Source: Microvelia longipes
Lineage: Eukaryota; Arthropoda; Insecta; Hemiptera; Veliidae
Length of the DNA stretch: 64,000 nucleotides
Direction of reading: 5' to 3'
Assembly (NCBI GenBank): GCA_018340805.1
Contig: JACMZG010001913.1
Location: 22,223,243 to 22,287,242 of the forward strand
The notes below the pieces were generated by a model. It saw only the letters and a program-made list of their open reading frames with translations, was not told the origin of the DNA and did not search any database. Below, piece after piece: positions 40,301 to 43,300 of the stretch. Both the position numbers and the translations under genes were made by a program. Within the stretch, counting starts at the first letter, position 1. Every line of letters starts with the position of its first letter.

Positions 40301-43300
40301 TGATATTATACATAAATTTAACTATTTCATTGTGCTAACTCATTTTTTAGAATTTCATGAAGCTATTTAATTAATTTTTATTAAAATATAAAGGCTCTCA
40401 AGTTGGGCTATTGTGACTTACTAATCATATTTTTAACTTATTTAGAGAAAAATCAAAAACTAAAAATTGTCTATTCCTTTAACCTGCTTTAACCTTGTGT
40501 TTACTTATAAAGGTGAAAATTAATTCTAAACCCTAGTCTTATTCTGAGTTTGACTGCTATCTCTACCTATTGAGAACTTTGTTTTATTATGATTCAAATC
40601 AAATATTTTTGTTGGAAGCTGTATGCACAGTTTCCTCTTAATAATTGACTAAAAGCAACTACAGTGGTTAGTAAATTGCCAGAGGTAATACCAACTGTAC
40701 TAGGTAAGAGATGGCACTTAAAAAAAAACTGCCAAAAATCAAAGCTGCAACATAAGATTTTTAACAAAAAAACCCTCATAAGTAAAAATTTTAAAAATTC
40801 TGTATTCTGCACCTAAACAGATCATTTTAATTAATACTTGAGTGTAAATATTTTGTATTTTTACAGTCTCTTATTATATGTCTCACGGTTTTTTTACTAT
40901 TTAAAAAGAGAAAATCAATGTTGTCATTTTCTAATATTTTTTTGTTGGAGGTATTTTTGCTCTGAAATCTTATAAACGGACTAATGAAATCAGTTTTCTT
41001 TGTAGAATTCCCATGCCATTGATAAGGTAATCATTTAATAACTCCAACGTAACTAATTGAAAAGACCTGTAAAAATTGAAAGACCAAGTTCAAAGCTTTT
41101 TTGAAGGAAAAGAAAACCCAATAAAAACACTTTGTGTTTAAAAATTTGAGTCAAGTCTTGGGGGAATTGTTGTATTATTTTGGAATAAATCAAGTTGTAG
41201 GTTTTTATTTGATAGTTTTATGATGTATTCAGATTATACTGAGCAGGTTTGATATTATAGTACCTTACTAGCTCAAGCTGCATAATAGCCAAGTCACAAT
41301 GCTTTACATTTAGACTTCAGACAATCTCGTGCAAGTCTTGCATTTCAAGACTTAGCTTATTCCAAGAGCTCATGACATTTTTTCTTTTTACTTGGCTTAT
41401 TTTTAAACACTATTGCAAATTTTACTATCAGGGTTTTTATGACCTTACCTATCCAATCAAATGTAGTTATTTTTATTTTTTCTAAAAGAAATTGAATATT
41501 TCTTATTTTACTTAAAGTTTTGACTTATTACAGATGTGAAGTATGTGATAAGTCCTGCACAAGTGGATGTAGTGGTCCAAAGCCAAGCCACTGTGTAAAG
41601 TCAGCAGCTAGTGATCAAACATGTAAAACTAATTGCACAAGCTGTTCTGTCGGGCTTTACCTGCACAATACTACCTGTGTACCTGTCTGTCCTTCTGGGT
41701 TAGTATCTTTTAAAATTAAATAATTACACTTAAGGAATTAAAACAGAAATTTGGTTAAAATAAAAACATTTTGTTGCAATTTAGCACGAAAAACTGAATA
41801 ACCATCCTATGAAAACACTATTTAAAAAAAATATTTTATATGTATTTTTTGGTCACATTGGATCGTTTAATTTAGCTAAAACAGGTCTTAATTGTCTCAG
41901 AATGTCAACAACTATAAATTATAACAATTTTCTTAGGGCTTTAGCACAAATGAATCTTTTTTTTTAAATAAATGAATAAATTTTATTTGCATTAAGTACA
42001 ATTTCAAAGTACAATGGCAAAATGTCAATAATAAATAATCATAATTTACAACACTAATTTTTACAAAAAAATATTATTTGAACAGTGTTACAAAAACAAT
42101 AAAAAAAATTGTTTAAATGTGTAAAGAATTTAAAGTTAAATCTCTGTAATTATTAGCATCAATTGAATTCTTTGGTAACTTGGTACTTATCGTAGTACCA
42201 AGTTTCATTCTAATCAGAGTAAGCGTTTGAGAGTTACTGCGAGACATCTGTGTCTGGAATCTACACACCAAGCCATTAAAAATGTTTCTAAAAATGTAGC
42301 AGACATAAGTCTAGAAAAAATATTATCGTTGATTGCTTTAGTGCATTATATAATTTTATTATGTGAATTTTCAGGTATTACAAAGCTCAAGGGAGGTGCA
42401 AGCGGTGTTGGTCAGGTTGTTCATCATGTACAGGTAGTAGGAGAGACGAGTGTGTTACCTGCATGCAAGGAATGTACCTTGCCGAAGGACAATGCAGGTT
42501 ACACTGCCCTAGGAACATGTATTCTAAGCCACCTGGCTGTCAGAGGTGTCACCACTTCTGTTCTACATGTAATGGTGAGTATTAAGCAAACTTTGAAACC
42601 TGTGATGGAAAGAAAACTGCTTTTCATTCAGAATAGGATTTTTTAAACCTCTAGTGAGACACTTAATCCTTTATGAAATGTTTTTTTCATTATTTAACCA
42701 AGTCCTAATTTTAGCCAATAAATGATTTTATGAAATAAAAGTGTGCTGGTGTAAACAGAGACATGAAGCAATTTGTTGCTTCATTATTAATATTAGTATT
42801 AGTCTCCATTATCAAAATTTGTAGATTCATATTCCTAAGAGGCATATTTAAAGAGGGGAAATTTCTGAAATATGTTTATGTTTAAATGACTCCTATTAAT
42901 CTGATGATTCTTTTAAAATTTTATCAAGAGATTTGTTATGCTACACGAATACAAATAGTCATTCATGACTAGTTTTGATGAACCTAGGGGTTTTTTTATT
43001 GAGTAATTCAAGACTCTTTGGATTGTTACAATTATTAGAGTTATTACAATTAAATGGCTTTAATTTGAGGTAAAAATATATAATATTAATGAGATGTAAT
43101 GCATAAGAGATTTAAATATGTATATTTAAAAGAGAAAAAATAAAATTTTAAACTCTCCCCAACTTTCAAGATTATTGGAGAGCTGGAACAAACCATTAGG
43201 GTTCTTGACTTAAGAAAAACTATGTTTTTGGTGAACGTTTTTTCTGCAGATCCAAACTGAAAAAAACATTGTCTCAGTTTTTCTTAAAAATATTTTCATC

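Noticed and set aside
42227..42646. 139-codon ORF covering furin exon m
   Set aside because: Different frame from the Cys-rich exon; the true frame is fixed by the Cys pattern and both splice phases.
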